A stretch of DNA of 53,489 nucleotides from NCBI RefSeq assembly GCF_000337675.1, contig NZ_AOIB01000017.1, positions 1-53,489 of the forward strand, given 5' to 3'. Source of the stretch: Natronococcus amylolyticus DSM 10524. Its GTDB lineage: Archaea; Halobacteriota; Halobacteria; Halobacteriales; Natrialbaceae. This document shows positions 17,655 to 25,984 of the stretch, piece after piece. Position 1 is the first letter of the stretch. Each line of letters starts with the position of its first letter. The translations under genes were made by a program, and so were the position numbers. The notes under the pieces were generated by a model. The model had not been told where the DNA came from. It saw nothing but the letters and a program-made list of their open reading frames with translations, and did not search any database.

Positions 17655-17678
17655 CCACCTATTTATCTCTCGATTAAC
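17655..17678 (-). promoter_or_regulatory. Promoter element of the deacetylase gene, matching 14628-14651
   Basis: Read on the minus strand it begins GTTAATCG, holds GAGATAAATAGG and ends GTGG. Its ATAAATA core lies about 28-38 nt before the ATG at 17632, the distance expected for a TATA box of a leaderless transcript. Its near-copy before the phosphodiesterase gene suggests common regulation. Confidence 0.55.
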
Positions 17679-17799
17679 TGTAGTCTCTGGTCGCTCGGCA
17701 AAAATCGCTCGAGACGCTCCGACAGCGTGAGGACCGCTGATGCTACTCGAGCCCGCTACCAGTCGTTCTCGTACGGTAACTGACCTGATCTTAATGCGG

Positions 17800-17809
17800 T
17801 TATAATAAG
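17800..17809 (+). promoter_or_regulatory. Probable TATA box upstream of the flippase gene
   Basis: TTATAATAAG lies about 95-103 nt before the GTG start of the flippase, implying a leader of roughly 70 nt. Its ATAATAAGG core recurs in the phosphodiesterase promoter element. Confidence 0.4.
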
Positions 17810-17902
17810 GCCATCCCGACACAGAGCTTCGAACACTGTGGGTGCCACCGGACTACTACTAGCTGTGAGAGCCGTCCGACGGCGTCGCTCTCGGGGGAAC
17901 CT

Positions 17903-19543
17903 GTGAACCGAACCCTCCCTGGCGATGATCTCTCCGTCGGTACTGCTAACGTCGTTGCTCTTCTCGTGGGATTTGTCACGATACCGGTTCTGTTCCGACT
18001 GCTCGGTCCGTCCGGGTTCGGCGACTACGCGTTTCTGCTATCGGTGTTTGCGATCTACATGATCTTCGTCAGTTCCTGGATCACAGACGGCGTCCGAACG
18101 TTCCTGGCGGAGGACCGGCCGACATCCGACCGGGAGCCGTACGTGATCGGGTTCTATCTCCGACTCGCGGTGTTGTCCGCGCTTACTGGCGCCTTCGTCC
18201 TGTTTCTGGGCTCTCGAAACGGATTCGTTGCGACGCTGTTCGGCGAGGAGTACACGACCTACTTCTACGGTCTGGCGCTGTTGGTGATCTCCGTCCAGTT
18301 CCAGTCGTACTCTCGAAAGACGCTTCTGGGACTCGGTCTCGAGCGACACTCCGACGCCCTCAGCGTCCTCAACAACGTCGTGTTCGTCGTGGCCGCGGTT
18401 CCACTCGTCTATCTCGGTTTCGGTGTTTCGGGGGCTCTGGCGGGTTACGCGCTCTCGAGCATCGTCTGCGGTATCGTCGGTCTGGCCCTGATTCACGGCC
18501 GCGTGTCGCTCTCGAGCGTGTTTCGAATACCGCCACGGGAGTTTCCACGCAAAAAAATGCTCACGTCCGCCTCGACGAGCGTCGCGCTTCTCTTCTTGCT
18601 CGCCTCGCTCTACCACATCGATATCGTGATGCTTCAACAGTTCCGCGAGAGTTCGGCGGTCGGCAACTACCGAGCGGCGCTGTTCCTGGCCGAGTTCCTC
18701 TGGTTCGTCCCGATCGCTCTCCAGACTGCGTACGTCGTTCCGACGTCCGACCTGTGGTCTCGAAACCGGCTCGACGAGATTACTGCTCTCGCGTCGAAGA
18801 CGACCCGCTACACACTCTTGCTGACTGCGGCCGTAGCGGTCGTAATCGCCGCGCTGGCCGACGTCGCAGTCCCGATTTACTTCGGTCCCGACGCCACGCC
18901 AGCGATCGGTCCGGCGCTGTTACTGCTGCCCGGTGCGCTCGGATTCGCTCTTGCACGACCCGTCCTCGCGATTTCGCGAGGGGAGGGTACGCTTCGCTAT
19001 CCGGTTCTTGCGACCGCTGGCGCCGCGGGGATCAACGTCGCACTCAACTACCTGCTGATTCCACGGTACGGAATGCACGGTGCGGCGTTCGCGACCACTA
19101 TCGGCTACGGATCGATGTTCGTCTTTCACTGGCTTTCGGCACAGCAGATCGGCTTCGATCCGCTCGCCGATGCACGACTCGTCCGAGTAGCGGCGACGAC
19201 CGCCTTCGCTGCGGTGCCGACGTTCGCCCTTGCGACGGTAGTCACAAACCCGTGGCTTGCGCTGCTTCTCGTCCCTCCGTTTGGACTTCTCGTCCATCTC
19301 GTCTTCGCCGTCCTCACCGGAGCGATAGAACCCGCAGAGCCGTTCGGGGTTCTCGCCGAGCTTCCGTCACCGGCAGGTTCCCAGGCCGAACTCATCCGCG
19401 AGCGCCTCGAGGGCGTCAACGGCGACCTGACCGTTGTGGGCTGGTTCCAGAGCATGCTGTTTCTGGCCGGCGTGACGCTTCTGTTGTCGGGGGTTCTCCT
19501 CGCGACGTTCGGACCGGATACAGGGGTTCCGATCTTTGGGTAG
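17903..19543 (+). CDS. Polysaccharide/oligosaccharide flippase, Wzx (RfbX/MATE-like) family
   Basis: A 546-residue polytopic protein with about 14 membrane helices spread over its length. The N-terminal block GTANVVALLVGFVTIPVLFRLLGPSGFGDYAFLLSVFAIY is typical of Wzx-type flippases, which move lipid-linked saccharides across the membrane. The sequence TYFYGLALLVISVQFQSYSRKTLLGLGLERHSDALSVLNNVVF also matches the family. The last 90 residues add a cytosolic loop and two more helices. The start is GTG at 17903; the frame is open upstream but offers no other start. It is followed after 130 bp by a GT2 gene, with which it probably forms the assembly/export pair of the island. Confidence 0.88.
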   Translation: MNRTLPGDDLSVGTANVVALLVGFVTIPVLFRLLGPSGFGDYAFLLSVFAIYMIFVSSWITDGVRTFLAEDRPTSDREPYVIGFYLRLAVLSALTGAFVLFLGSRNGFVATLFGEEYTTYFYGLALLVISVQFQSYSRKTLLGLGLERHSDALSVLNNVVFVVAAVPLVYLGFGVSGALAGYALSSIVCGIVGLALIHGRVSLSSVFRIPPREFPRKKMLTSASTSVALLFLLASLYHIDIVMLQQFRESSAVGNYRAALFLAEFLWFVPIALQTAYVVPTSDLWSRNRLDEITALASKTTRYTLLLTAAVAVVIAALADVAVPIYFGPDATPAIGPALLLLPGALGFALARPVLAISRGEGTLRYPVLATAGAAGINVALNYLLIPRYGMHGAAFATTIGYGSMFVFHWLSAQQIGFDPLADARLVRVAATTAFAAVPTFALATVVTNPWLALLLVPPFGLLVHLVFAVLTGAIEPAEPFGVLAELPSPAGSQAELIRERLEGVNGDLTVVGWFQSMLFLAGVTLLLSGVLLATFGPDTGVPIFG

Positions 19544-19637
19544 GAATCGTCCGTCCCAGCGGAAGCCGATCCTGTCGGAAACCGGATCGGAACGGTGGTC
19601 GCCCCCTCTCGTCCTGCTCGAAACGCGGTTAGTCCGT

Positions 19638-19647
19638 CGATAATAAA
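19638..19647 (+). promoter_or_regulatory. Probable TATA box for the GT2 gene
   Basis: CGATAATAAA lies 27-36 nt before the ATG at 19674 and supports a leaderless start there rather than at the GTG at 19662. Confidence 0.45.
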
Positions 19648-19673
19648 GCGCCGGTGGGCCCGTGTCGAACGAA

Positions 19674-20648
19674 ATGGCACTGGTTAGCGTCATTATTCCG
19701 ACGTACAACCGGGAGGAGACGGTTTCGAGAGCGATCGACAGCGTCCTCGAACAGACGCATGAGGACCTTGAGGTCCTCGTGGTCGACGACGGATCGACCG
19801 ACGACACCGCAGCGGTTCTCGAATCCTACGATGACGATCGGGTGCGGCCGATCTACCATGAGACGAATCAGGGGGCGAACGTCGCGCGGAACACGGGCAT
19901 CGAACGCGCCCGGGGGAAGTACGTCGCCTTCCTCGACTCCGACGACGAGTGGCGCCCGGAGAAACTCGAGTCTCAGCTCGACGTTCTCGATGAGCGTTCC
20001 GAGGAGTGGGTCGCAGCCTACTGCGGCTTCGCGTTCGAACTCACCAGCACCTCCGATAGGTTTCGCGGTCTGGCCGCCAGCGTTCTCTCTCGCGCGGACG
20101 GTCAGCCGCAGATGGAGGGAGGGGAGGAACTCATCGGCGAGATACTCGCCGACAACGTTCACACGGGCGCCGGCTCGACGCTGATCGTCCGAACCGACGT
20201 CGCGAGAGACGTCGGCGGATTCGACGAGACGCTCGACCGGTTCCAGGACCCCGAGTTCGTCCTGCGGATTCTCGAGGTCGGGAAGCTCGCCTACGTCGAC
20301 GAACCGCTCGTCGTCCGCGAGGAGACGGGGACGCCGCCCGCGGACACCATCAGACGAGCCGACGAACAGTATCTGTCGCTGTACGCCGACGAGGTCGATC
20401 GGTTCGAAGACGAGGGGTACGAGATCCGCTCGAGCCACGACCTCGTGCTTGCAAAGAGCTACTTCAGTGAGGGACGTCCCGCTCGTGGCTGCTGGCACCT
20501 CCTCCGTGCCGGGCCCGAACTCCGTCACCTGCCGGGTGTCCTCTGGTCGGCCGTCTCCGGGGCCCGACGGCGCCCGTTCCCGTTTCTCGCTACCGGTTTC
20601 GTCCTCGTCGTCGCGCTGATCGGCGGGTGGATCGGACTTCGTTCCTAA
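19674..20648 (+). CDS. GT2 family glycosyltransferase with C-terminal membrane helix
   Basis: A 324-residue GT-A enzyme. The N-terminal nucleotide-binding strand ALVSVIIPTYNREETVSRAI is followed by VLVVDDGSTDDT. The DXD-type metal motif lies in FLDSDDEWRPEKL, with NQGANVARNTGIERARG before it, the classic GT2 order. The processive Q-x-x-R-W motif is not seen, so single sugar transfer is more likely. The C-terminus has a hydrophobic anchor (FPFLATGFVLVVALIGGWIGL). The ATG at 19674 is chosen because a TATA-like GATAATAAA lies about 30 nt upstream; a GTG 12 nt earlier is possible. It is downstream of the flippase and likely builds the same glycan; donor and acceptor are unknown. Confidence 0.88.
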   Translation: MALVSVIIPTYNREETVSRAIDSVLEQTHEDLEVLVVDDGSTDDTAAVLESYDDDRVRPIYHETNQGANVARNTGIERARGKYVAFLDSDDEWRPEKLESQLDVLDERSEEWVAAYCGFAFELTSTSDRFRGLAASVLSRADGQPQMEGGEELIGEILADNVHTGAGSTLIVRTDVARDVGGFDETLDRFQDPEFVLRILEVGKLAYVDEPLVVREETGTPPADTIRRADEQYLSLYADEVDRFEDEGYEIRSSHDLVLAKSYFSEGRPARGCWHLLRAGPELRHLPGVLWSAVSGARRRPFPFLATGFVLVVALIGGWIGLRS

Positions 20649-20925
20649 CGGACAAAACACTCCTATCGTCTCGAGGGCCCGACGGAGCGGTCCCTCGATT
20701 TCTGTGTCGCTGGTGGCCTGCTCGAGACGGTGATCAGTTCACCGATTCGGCCGCTTCCGAAATCAGACCAGATTCAGGTGCGAGGATGTACCGGCTGTGG
20801 CTACTGGCAGTCCGGCCATCCGCGATATATCAACCGACGCCGACCGAATCGTACGCGAGAAAGTGCTCTCGGCGTTGGAAAAAACATAGAGCGAAGAGAG
20901 AAAAAGCGGTCGCCGTCGTCGCCGA

Positions 20926-22281
20926 TCAGTGGCCTTCGCGGCGCATCTTCCAGAGGTCGTCGAAGTCGATGACCTCGACGTCGGACTCGTCGATGTACTC
21001 GAGGAGTTCCTCGTAGTCGTCCACATCCATCGTGTTGTCTAGATCGAAGGCGTGGAAGTTCAGGACCGTACACTGATTGTGCTCGACCGCAGTATCGATA
21101 CAGTCCATCGCGATATCGAGATCGTGGCCGATCGTCCGGGGCATCACCAGCGGATCGAAGCCGTGGACGCCCATGAGGTTCGGGCTGCCGGACTGGTTGA
21201 ACCCGCCTGCGTAGTAGTAGTTCGAGGCGATCTCGAGCACCCGATCGTCGAAGTCGTTATGCGGGAAGACGAGGTAGTGGCCGCCCTCGAGTTCGTTGTT
21301 GACGGCCCAGTTCTTGTCCGTATTTATTGTGTCGTCGAGTTCCGCGTCGTCGAGGTCAGTCCATTCGGTATGGGTTCCGTGAGCGACGATCTGGTCGCCG
21401 GCCTCCTGGCGCTCGAGGACCTGCTCGATCGTCATGACCTCGTCGCGCTGGTCTCTGGTCCACTGACGGACGACCGCCTGAACGGCGTTGACGTCGTACT
21501 CGTCGTGGAGATCACCGGCCGGTTCGTAGAAGTCCTCGAATCCGTCGTCCCAGCAGAGGATGACGTATCCCTCGTCTGGTTTCTCGTGGGTGCGCAGGTC
21601 GTCGAACCACACTTCGGCTTCGTCGCCGGTGTTGTGGACGACGAGTCTGATCTCGTCGATCGCGTCCTGCTCGACCGGCGTCGTGCTTTCGTCGGCGAAG
21701 CCGGGACACATCCGGAACCAGCCGGGGGTCTCGTCGCCGTAGGAGATCGACTGGAGCATGTAGCTCGCGTGCCCGCCGTAGATGTCCCGAACCTGGATCT
21801 CGAGGGCGATGTTGTGAGGCGTGGTCGTCTGAACGGCCACCGAGAGATCGAGGTCGTCCATGTCGGTCGCCTCGTCCAGCTCCGTCGCGACGACGGCGTT
21901 GTCCTCGTCCTCGGCCATGAGGCGAATACTCTGGTCGCCGTCGAAGGCGTACTCGTCGTCCATCTCCGCTTCGCCCTCGAGGATCGTCCAGTCGTCGTCG
22001 GTCTCGAAGTCGTTGAGCTGGTCGCCGGGCTGTCTGAACTCTTCGCGGCTGTTGTACTCGGTTTCGACCTGGAGCTCGGGCGATTCGACCTCGTCGCCGT
22101 TTTCGCCGTTACCGTCGTCGTCGCCGTTACCGTCGTCGTCGCCGTTACCGTCGTCGTCGCCGTTACCGTCGTCGTCATCCTCGTCGGAGAGGAAATCCGT
22201 ACAGCCAGCCATGGCCGCCGCGAAGGCCGTTGCACTGGATGCTGCGAGGAACCGTCGTCGAGTGTTCCGTCGTTGGGTCAT
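20926..22281 (-). CDS. Tat lipoprotein polysaccharide deacetylase-like protein with N-terminal carbohydrate-binding-like domain
   Basis: A 451-residue protein with a Tat lipoprotein signal (NTRRRFLAASSA...MAGC, lipobox Cys27), then an Asp/Gly/Asn linker made of GDDDGN repeats (residues 40-60). Residues about 85-235 form a strand-rich jelly-roll-like domain (DFETDDDWTILEGEAEMDD ... AEVWFDDLRTH) resembling carbohydrate-binding modules. The NodB domain follows: ILCWDDGFED (241-250), AHGTHTEW (300-307, a variant of H-x-x-x-H) and FPHNDFD (339-345). Spacing between motifs is normal. It probably binds and deacetylates an extracellular polysaccharide. It is convergent with the GT2 gene, 277 bp apart. 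Confidence 0.84.
   Translation of the reverse strand: MTQRRNTRRRFLAASSATAFAAAMAGCTDFLSDEDDDDGNGDDDGNGDDDGNGDDDGNGENGDEVESPELQVETEYNSREEFRQPGDQLNDFETDDDWTILEGEAEMDDEYAFDGDQSIRLMAEDEDNAVVATELDEATDMDDLDLSVAVQTTTPHNIALEIQVRDIYGGHASYMLQSISYGDETPGWFRMCPGFADESTTPVEQDAIDEIRLVVHNTGDEAEVWFDDLRTHEKPDEGYVILCWDDGFEDFYEPAGDLHDEYDVNAVQAVVRQWTRDQRDEVMTIEQVLERQEAGDQIVAHGTHTEWTDLDDAELDDTINTDKNWAVNNELEGGHYLVFPHNDFDDRVLEIASNYYYAGGFNQSGSPNLMGVHGFDPLVMPRTIGHDLDIAMDCIDTAVEHNQCTVLNFHAFDLDNTMDVDDYEELLEYIDESDVEVIDFDDLWKMRREGH
22105..22176. repeat. Four perfect 18-bp tandem repeats coding a GDDDGN linker
   Basis: The unit GCCGTTACCGTCGTCGTC is repeated four times without a mismatch at 22105, 22123, 22141 and 22159. 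It lies inside the deacetylase gene and encodes the linker between lipid anchor and folded domains on the minus strand. Perfect copies imply recent or ongoing slippage, so linker length may vary between strains. Confidence 0.9.
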
Positions 22282-22609
22282 TGCTGACTCCGGCTAGCGA
22301 CAGCAATGGTATTATTATGGAGCCAATAGGCCCCCGGAATCGTTCAGTTGAGAATCTTATATGAGTGTTAGCTCCGGAGAATACTGCTGATAGAGCCACC
22401 AGATAGCCCGATAGCCTTTTAGCGGAGGACTGTTTATTGGTGGCACACACCTAGTTCACTTTGTGACCCGCTTAGTGGAACTATAGTTAATGGTGGCTCG
22501 CTCCCAGTGTGGTGTAGTTCGACGTGTGCGTGTTGTCGCCCTTCCGGTTGACAAACGGTGTTGCCGGTCGCGACTCCACGCCACAGTCACGCAGTGAGAT
22601 GGTCTCGAG
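22282..22609. other. Divergent promoter region between deacetylase and asparagine-synthase-like gene
   Basis: This 328-bp, relatively AT-rich stretch has no gene. On the minus strand CCATAATAATACC lies about 25-40 nt before the deacetylase ATG, a plausible TATA region. Two similar short blocks, GTTTATTGGTGGC (about 22431) and GTTAATGGTGGC (about 22485), face the plus-strand gene. They resemble the ATAxxAGGTGG part of the shared island promoter element. Confidence 0.4.
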
Positions 22610-24298
22610 ATGAATACGGAACTCTTCGGCGTATTTGGCGGTACAGAAGCGTTCACCCGGTTTCGATCGACGGACGAGTTCGACGAAGTACTCGTTGGCC
22701 CGTCGATAACTGTCGGGATCAGGGATTTTGGGCTCGGAACTCCCGGCTGGACGGCGAGCTACGACGGTGAAAACGGTTGCTGTGTTATCTGGGGCGAGGT
22801 GTACGTTCCCGGCCAAGAAACGAACGCTGCCCGCTGGTTCCTCGATGCCTACGAACGCGACGGTACCGAGGCGCTGGCCGAGCTCAATGGCTCCTATCTC
22901 GCGGTCCTCGATACACCGGACGAGACGTTCGTCGCGACCGATTCGATCCGCTCGCGTGAGTGTTTCTACACGGATGCCCCCGGGGTTCGTGTGTTCGGCA
23001 CCGACTCCGCAACGGTCGCAAAAACCGTTCCCGATCCCTCGTTTTGTCGGGACGGTATCCTCGAGTTTCTTCATCTGGGCGTTGCACTCGGCGAGAAGAC
23101 GAGCGTCGAACAGCTCTCTCGGCTCCCGATCGACAGTCAGTTGCGGGCATCGTCGGTTACCGACCTCGAGCGATTCATCTACGATACCAAGGAGTTCGAC
23201 TACGCCGGAGCGCTCGCGAGCCGACTCGAACGGGCGATCGACCGTCGATCGATCCTCCCCGGACGAAAGGGGCTGCTCCTCTCTGCGGGATACGACTCCC
23301 GAACGCTACTCTCCCAGCTCCCGGATCTCGAACACTGCTACACGGTTGGTAACTCCACGGCCCAGGAGGTCGTCGGCGCCAAACGCCTCGCAGCGCAGTA
23401 CGGTGCCGACCACACTGCGTTCGGACCCGACGAGCGCTACCTCTATGCCGACGGGTCGAAGGTACAGTACTCACAGGGAATCAAGGAATCACTGCATATC
23501 CACCACGCAGGGTACACCGACGAAATCGACGTCGATACGATCTATCACGGCCTGCTGTGCGATACCTTCTTCCGTGGTCACTTCACTGCTCACGTCGACC
23601 TCGAGATGTTCGGCAAACGGGTTCCGTTCGAACGACTCGATCCCGACCCCGATCCGATCGACGTTCTCCTCTCACGGTTCGGTTACAGCCAGGCGACGAG
23701 TCAGGAGCTTTCCGAGCGGACCGCCTTCGACGTCGATCCCGAATCGTTCGTCAGACAGGCCGTCCGAACGGAGTTCGAATCGGTCCTCGATCGCTCCAAC
23801 TCGATCCAGAACGCGCTCAGCTGCTGTGGAATCGCTAACCAGCCGTCGATGCCGTTCCACACCCAGCTTGCCGACAACTTCTTCGCGTCGTTTTTGGCTG
23901 CGGACACGGAACTCCTCGACTGGCACCTCCGCGCGCCGCCAGCCGAACGGTCCACGGACACCTTTCTCGAGGCATGCAAGCAGATCGATCCCGAGATGCT
24001 TCGACACCGACCGCCGGACCGACCACACGATGTTACGCTGTTCAACGAGATGGAACGGTTCGTTCGCCGCAAGGCACCGTTTTTTGACTCCTTCGAATCG
24101 CCATGGCCGAACCGGAAACAGCTCTTTACCAGGTACAACTTCGATCAGCGACTGCTGCCGGAGTTCGAACACGTCCACGATCTCCCCGCCAGACACAAGC
24201 TTCGCCTCAACGACTTTCTGGGGTGGGTCGAGAGCTGGGACGAGAGCGCGGATCAGCATCTGAGATGGATCGATCAGAACTCCTCCTTCGCCCAATAG
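22610..24298 (+). CDS. Asparagine-synthase-like protein lacking the glutaminase cysteine
   Basis: The 562-residue protein has the two-domain layout of asparagine synthetase B. There is an N-terminal Ntn-like domain (residues 1-140, with ELNGSYLAVLDTPDETFVATDSIRSR) and a C-terminal PP-loop synthetase domain with LLLSAGYDSRTLL (residues 222-234). Residue 2 is Asn (MNTELFGVFGG), so the nucleophilic Cys2 needed for glutamine hydrolysis is missing. The PP-loop reads SAGYDS instead of SGGxDS. It may use free ammonia, or have another acyl-adenylating role. Related proteins in O-antigen loci (WbpS type) amidate uronic acids, which fits the nucleotide-sugar dehydrogenase in the island. A true asparagine synthetase role is unlikely. 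Confidence 0.8.
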   Translation: MNTELFGVFGGTEAFTRFRSTDEFDEVLVGPSITVGIRDFGLGTPGWTASYDGENGCCVIWGEVYVPGQETNAARWFLDAYERDGTEALAELNGSYLAVLDTPDETFVATDSIRSRECFYTDAPGVRVFGTDSATVAKTVPDPSFCRDGILEFLHLGVALGEKTSVEQLSRLPIDSQLRASSVTDLERFIYDTKEFDYAGALASRLERAIDRRSILPGRKGLLLSAGYDSRTLLSQLPDLEHCYTVGNSTAQEVVGAKRLAAQYGADHTAFGPDERYLYADGSKVQYSQGIKESLHIHHAGYTDEIDVDTIYHGLLCDTFFRGHFTAHVDLEMFGKRVPFERLDPDPDPIDVLLSRFGYSQATSQELSERTAFDVDPESFVRQAVRTEFESVLDRSNSIQNALSCCGIANQPSMPFHTQLADNFFASFLAADTELLDWHLRAPPAERSTDTFLEACKQIDPEMLRHRPPDRPHDVTLFNEMERFVRRKAPFFDSFESPWPNRKQLFTRYNFDQRLLPEFEHVHDLPARHKLRLNDFLGWVESWDESADQHLRWIDQNSSFAQ

Positions 24299-24401
24299 TT
24301 CCGCTTGTAAGAGGACTTTTCGCACTCTGTAAAATGTTTATGCCCGGTTTGAACACGTGAACAAACGGCCGCAACAGATTTATCGCATGCTATCGAGAGC
24401 A

Positions 24402-24410
24402 TATTTATAG
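24402..24410 (+). promoter_or_regulatory. Probable TATA box for the gene at 24435
   Basis: TATTTATAG lies 25-33 nt before the ATG at 24435, supporting a leaderless start at that codon rather than at the GTG 12 nt upstream. Confidence 0.5.
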
Positions 24411-24434
24411 TACCAGACGTGTGTGATTCGCAAT

Positions 24435-24968
24435 ATGCGTCTGACGCCGTTTCGAAAGAACTCTTCCTCGGACTCGAGTGGCGACGAGTCCACCGTTCAA
24501 GCGTCGACGTCTGTTAGAGTGTTCGAATACAACGAATCGTCGATCGTGTCCAACGACCGCGAGACCGACACGTCGACAACCGGAGCGCCGGCCGAACTCG
24601 AATGGAACGTCGTTTCTCTGCTCGAATCACGCAACGGACCCGTGACGATCGACGAGATCGCGGATCAGCTCTATGAAGCCAGTGGAACCGACGACGTCGA
24701 AGCCTGGGGCGACGTACACGAACGCCTCTCACAGACCGACTTGCCTGCACTCGACGCCTCAGGGGTGGTCGAGTACCGCCCCGAACGTGGAACCGTCGAG
24801 CTCACCGACGACCACTCCTCCGACCGATGGCGCTATCCGATCGCGCTCGCGTTTGCGGTCTCGTTAGCGCTGCTCGTCTCACCGATCGTCTTCGAGATCA
24901 CGGCGGCCGTTTCGATCGTTGGCCTGCTGGTTGCCTGTCTCGGGACCGTCGCTACCATCTACCGGTAA
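24435..24968 (+). CDS. Winged-helix (DUF7344-like) protein with C-terminal membrane helices
   Basis: A 177-residue protein with a Ser/Thr-rich N-terminus, then a winged-helix-like segment (LEWNVVSLLESRNGPVTIDEIADQLYEASG ... VHERLSQTDLPALDASGVVEYRPERGTVELTD, about residues 50-130), and two C-terminal hydrophobic helices (WRYPIALAFAVSLALLVSPIVFEITAAVSIVGLLVACLGTVA). The layout matches haloarchaeal DUF7344 proteins, presumed membrane-linked regulators. It is convergent, with a 16-bp gap, with a second protein of the same architecture. It is likely a regulator of the surrounding glycan genes, but its DNA target is unknown. Confidence 0.7.
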   Translation: MRLTPFRKNSSSDSSGDESTVQASTSVRVFEYNESSIVSNDRETDTSTTGAPAELEWNVVSLLESRNGPVTIDEIADQLYEASGTDDVEAWGDVHERLSQTDLPALDASGVVEYRPERGTVELTDDHSSDRWRYPIALAFAVSLALLVSPIVFEITAAVSIVGLLVACLGTVATIYR

Positions 24969-24984
24969 CGACGACGAGAGGGGC

Positions 24985-25575
24985 CTATCTGACGTACTGA
25001 CCGATCGTCAACGTCGTGAACATTAGCAGGATCAGTGCGCTCAGACCAATACCCGTGATGATCGAGAGCAGCGGCAGTTCGAAGATCGCTCCCAGAAGCA
25101 AAACCGCACCCGCACCGGCAGCACCGATGTAGTAATCGTCCCAGTCCGTTCCTCCCTCCTTTCCGGTGGCGGCGGCCGAGTTCGTGTTCGAATCCGCATT
25201 GAGGTAGTAATCGAGCTGCCGGGCGAGCGGGCGCCGCTCGACGACGCCTCGGTTCTGCTGGTAGTCGATAATACCAGCCTTGTCCAGTTTCGGAAGGTGT
25301 GACTGATACAGTGGGATGTATACGCGCTGGCGCTGGTCCGAGGTTAGCTCCTGTACGGTCGTCTCGTTCTCCCAGGCGGCGACCTGCTCGGCTACGTCAC
25401 GCATCCGTACCGAGCCATCCGTCTCTTGCAGATACTCGAGAACCATCCGTCGGCGCTCGTTCTGAAGAATATGGAAAATCTCGTCGACCGGAAGTTCTTC
25501 GTCGTCGGAGACGATATCTGCTTCGCGGTCCTCACCCCGGTTTCGTTCCTCTGTAACGGTCTCTGTCGAACTCAT
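24985..25575 (-). CDS. DUF7344 winged-helix protein with C-terminal membrane helices
   Basis: A 196-residue protein. After an acidic N-terminus comes the winged-helix core LPVDEIFHILQNERRRMVLEYLQETDGSVRMRDVAEQVAAWE, then the conserved QRVYIPLYQSHLPKLDKAGIIDYQQNRGVVE (about residues 83-113), hallmarks of the haloarchaeal DUF7344 family. Two membrane helices close the protein (YYIGAAGAGAVLLLGAIFEL and LLSIITGIGLSALILLMFTTL). Such proteins are thought to act as transcription regulators tied to the membrane. It has its own TATA box upstream and is convergent with the shorter relative at 24435. Confidence 0.85.
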   Translation of the reverse strand: MSSTETVTEERNRGEDREADIVSDDEELPVDEIFHILQNERRRMVLEYLQETDGSVRMRDVAEQVAAWENETTVQELTSDQRQRVYIPLYQSHLPKLDKAGIIDYQQNRGVVERRPLARQLDYYLNADSNTNSAAATGKEGGTDWDDYYIGAAGAGAVLLLGAIFELPLLSIITGIGLSALILLMFTTLTIGQYVR

Positions 25576-25984
25576 CGCGTTGATCAGTCCGACTCATGGA
25601 CCAGTATTAAAGCATGAAAATCGTCCATAGATGAACGGTTTTACTTCACCCAAATCCGTACTAACCCACCCGTTCAGACTGTTTCATATCATGTACTGTG
25701 TGTGTACAGCCGTTGAGAAGGCTTCTTTCTTCATAACTGGGCTATAACGAATCGCGTTCGGAACTATTACAGACGGGCGTCCTCCATCCGTCCTATCGAG
25801 TCGCGGCTTCCGAAGCAAGATCGGTGTCGACCTGGACTGTATTTTGATGGGTAGTGAAAACAACGAAAATAAAGCCGGATCGTGTTTCTCGTCACGCTGG
25901 GTTCGGACGCTCACACCGGGTCGGTCTCCGCAGCCGTCGCTTATATGACCGATAACTAAACGCTCGAGAACCACAGGACCTGTA
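25576..25984. other. Divergent intergenic region between DUF7344 and DUF1616 genes
   Basis: A 409-bp gap without a credible gene and AT-richer than its surroundings. It holds the TATA box of the minus-strand DUF7344 gene near 25608 and, towards the DUF1616 gene, TTATATGACC (25941-25950), about 35-44 nt before its ATG. The middle contains several short A/T runs (for example TATTTTGATGG near 25840) and nothing else recognised. Confidence 0.4.
25605..25612 (-). promoter_or_regulatory. Probable TATA box for the DUF7344 gene
   Basis: On the minus strand CTTTAATA lies 30-37 nt before the ATG at 25575, the typical spacing for a haloarchaeal leaderless promoter. Confidence 0.45.

Noticed and set aside
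22105-22176. Possible CRISPR-like array
   Set aside because: The repeats are contiguous without spacers and lie in frame within a lipoprotein linker.
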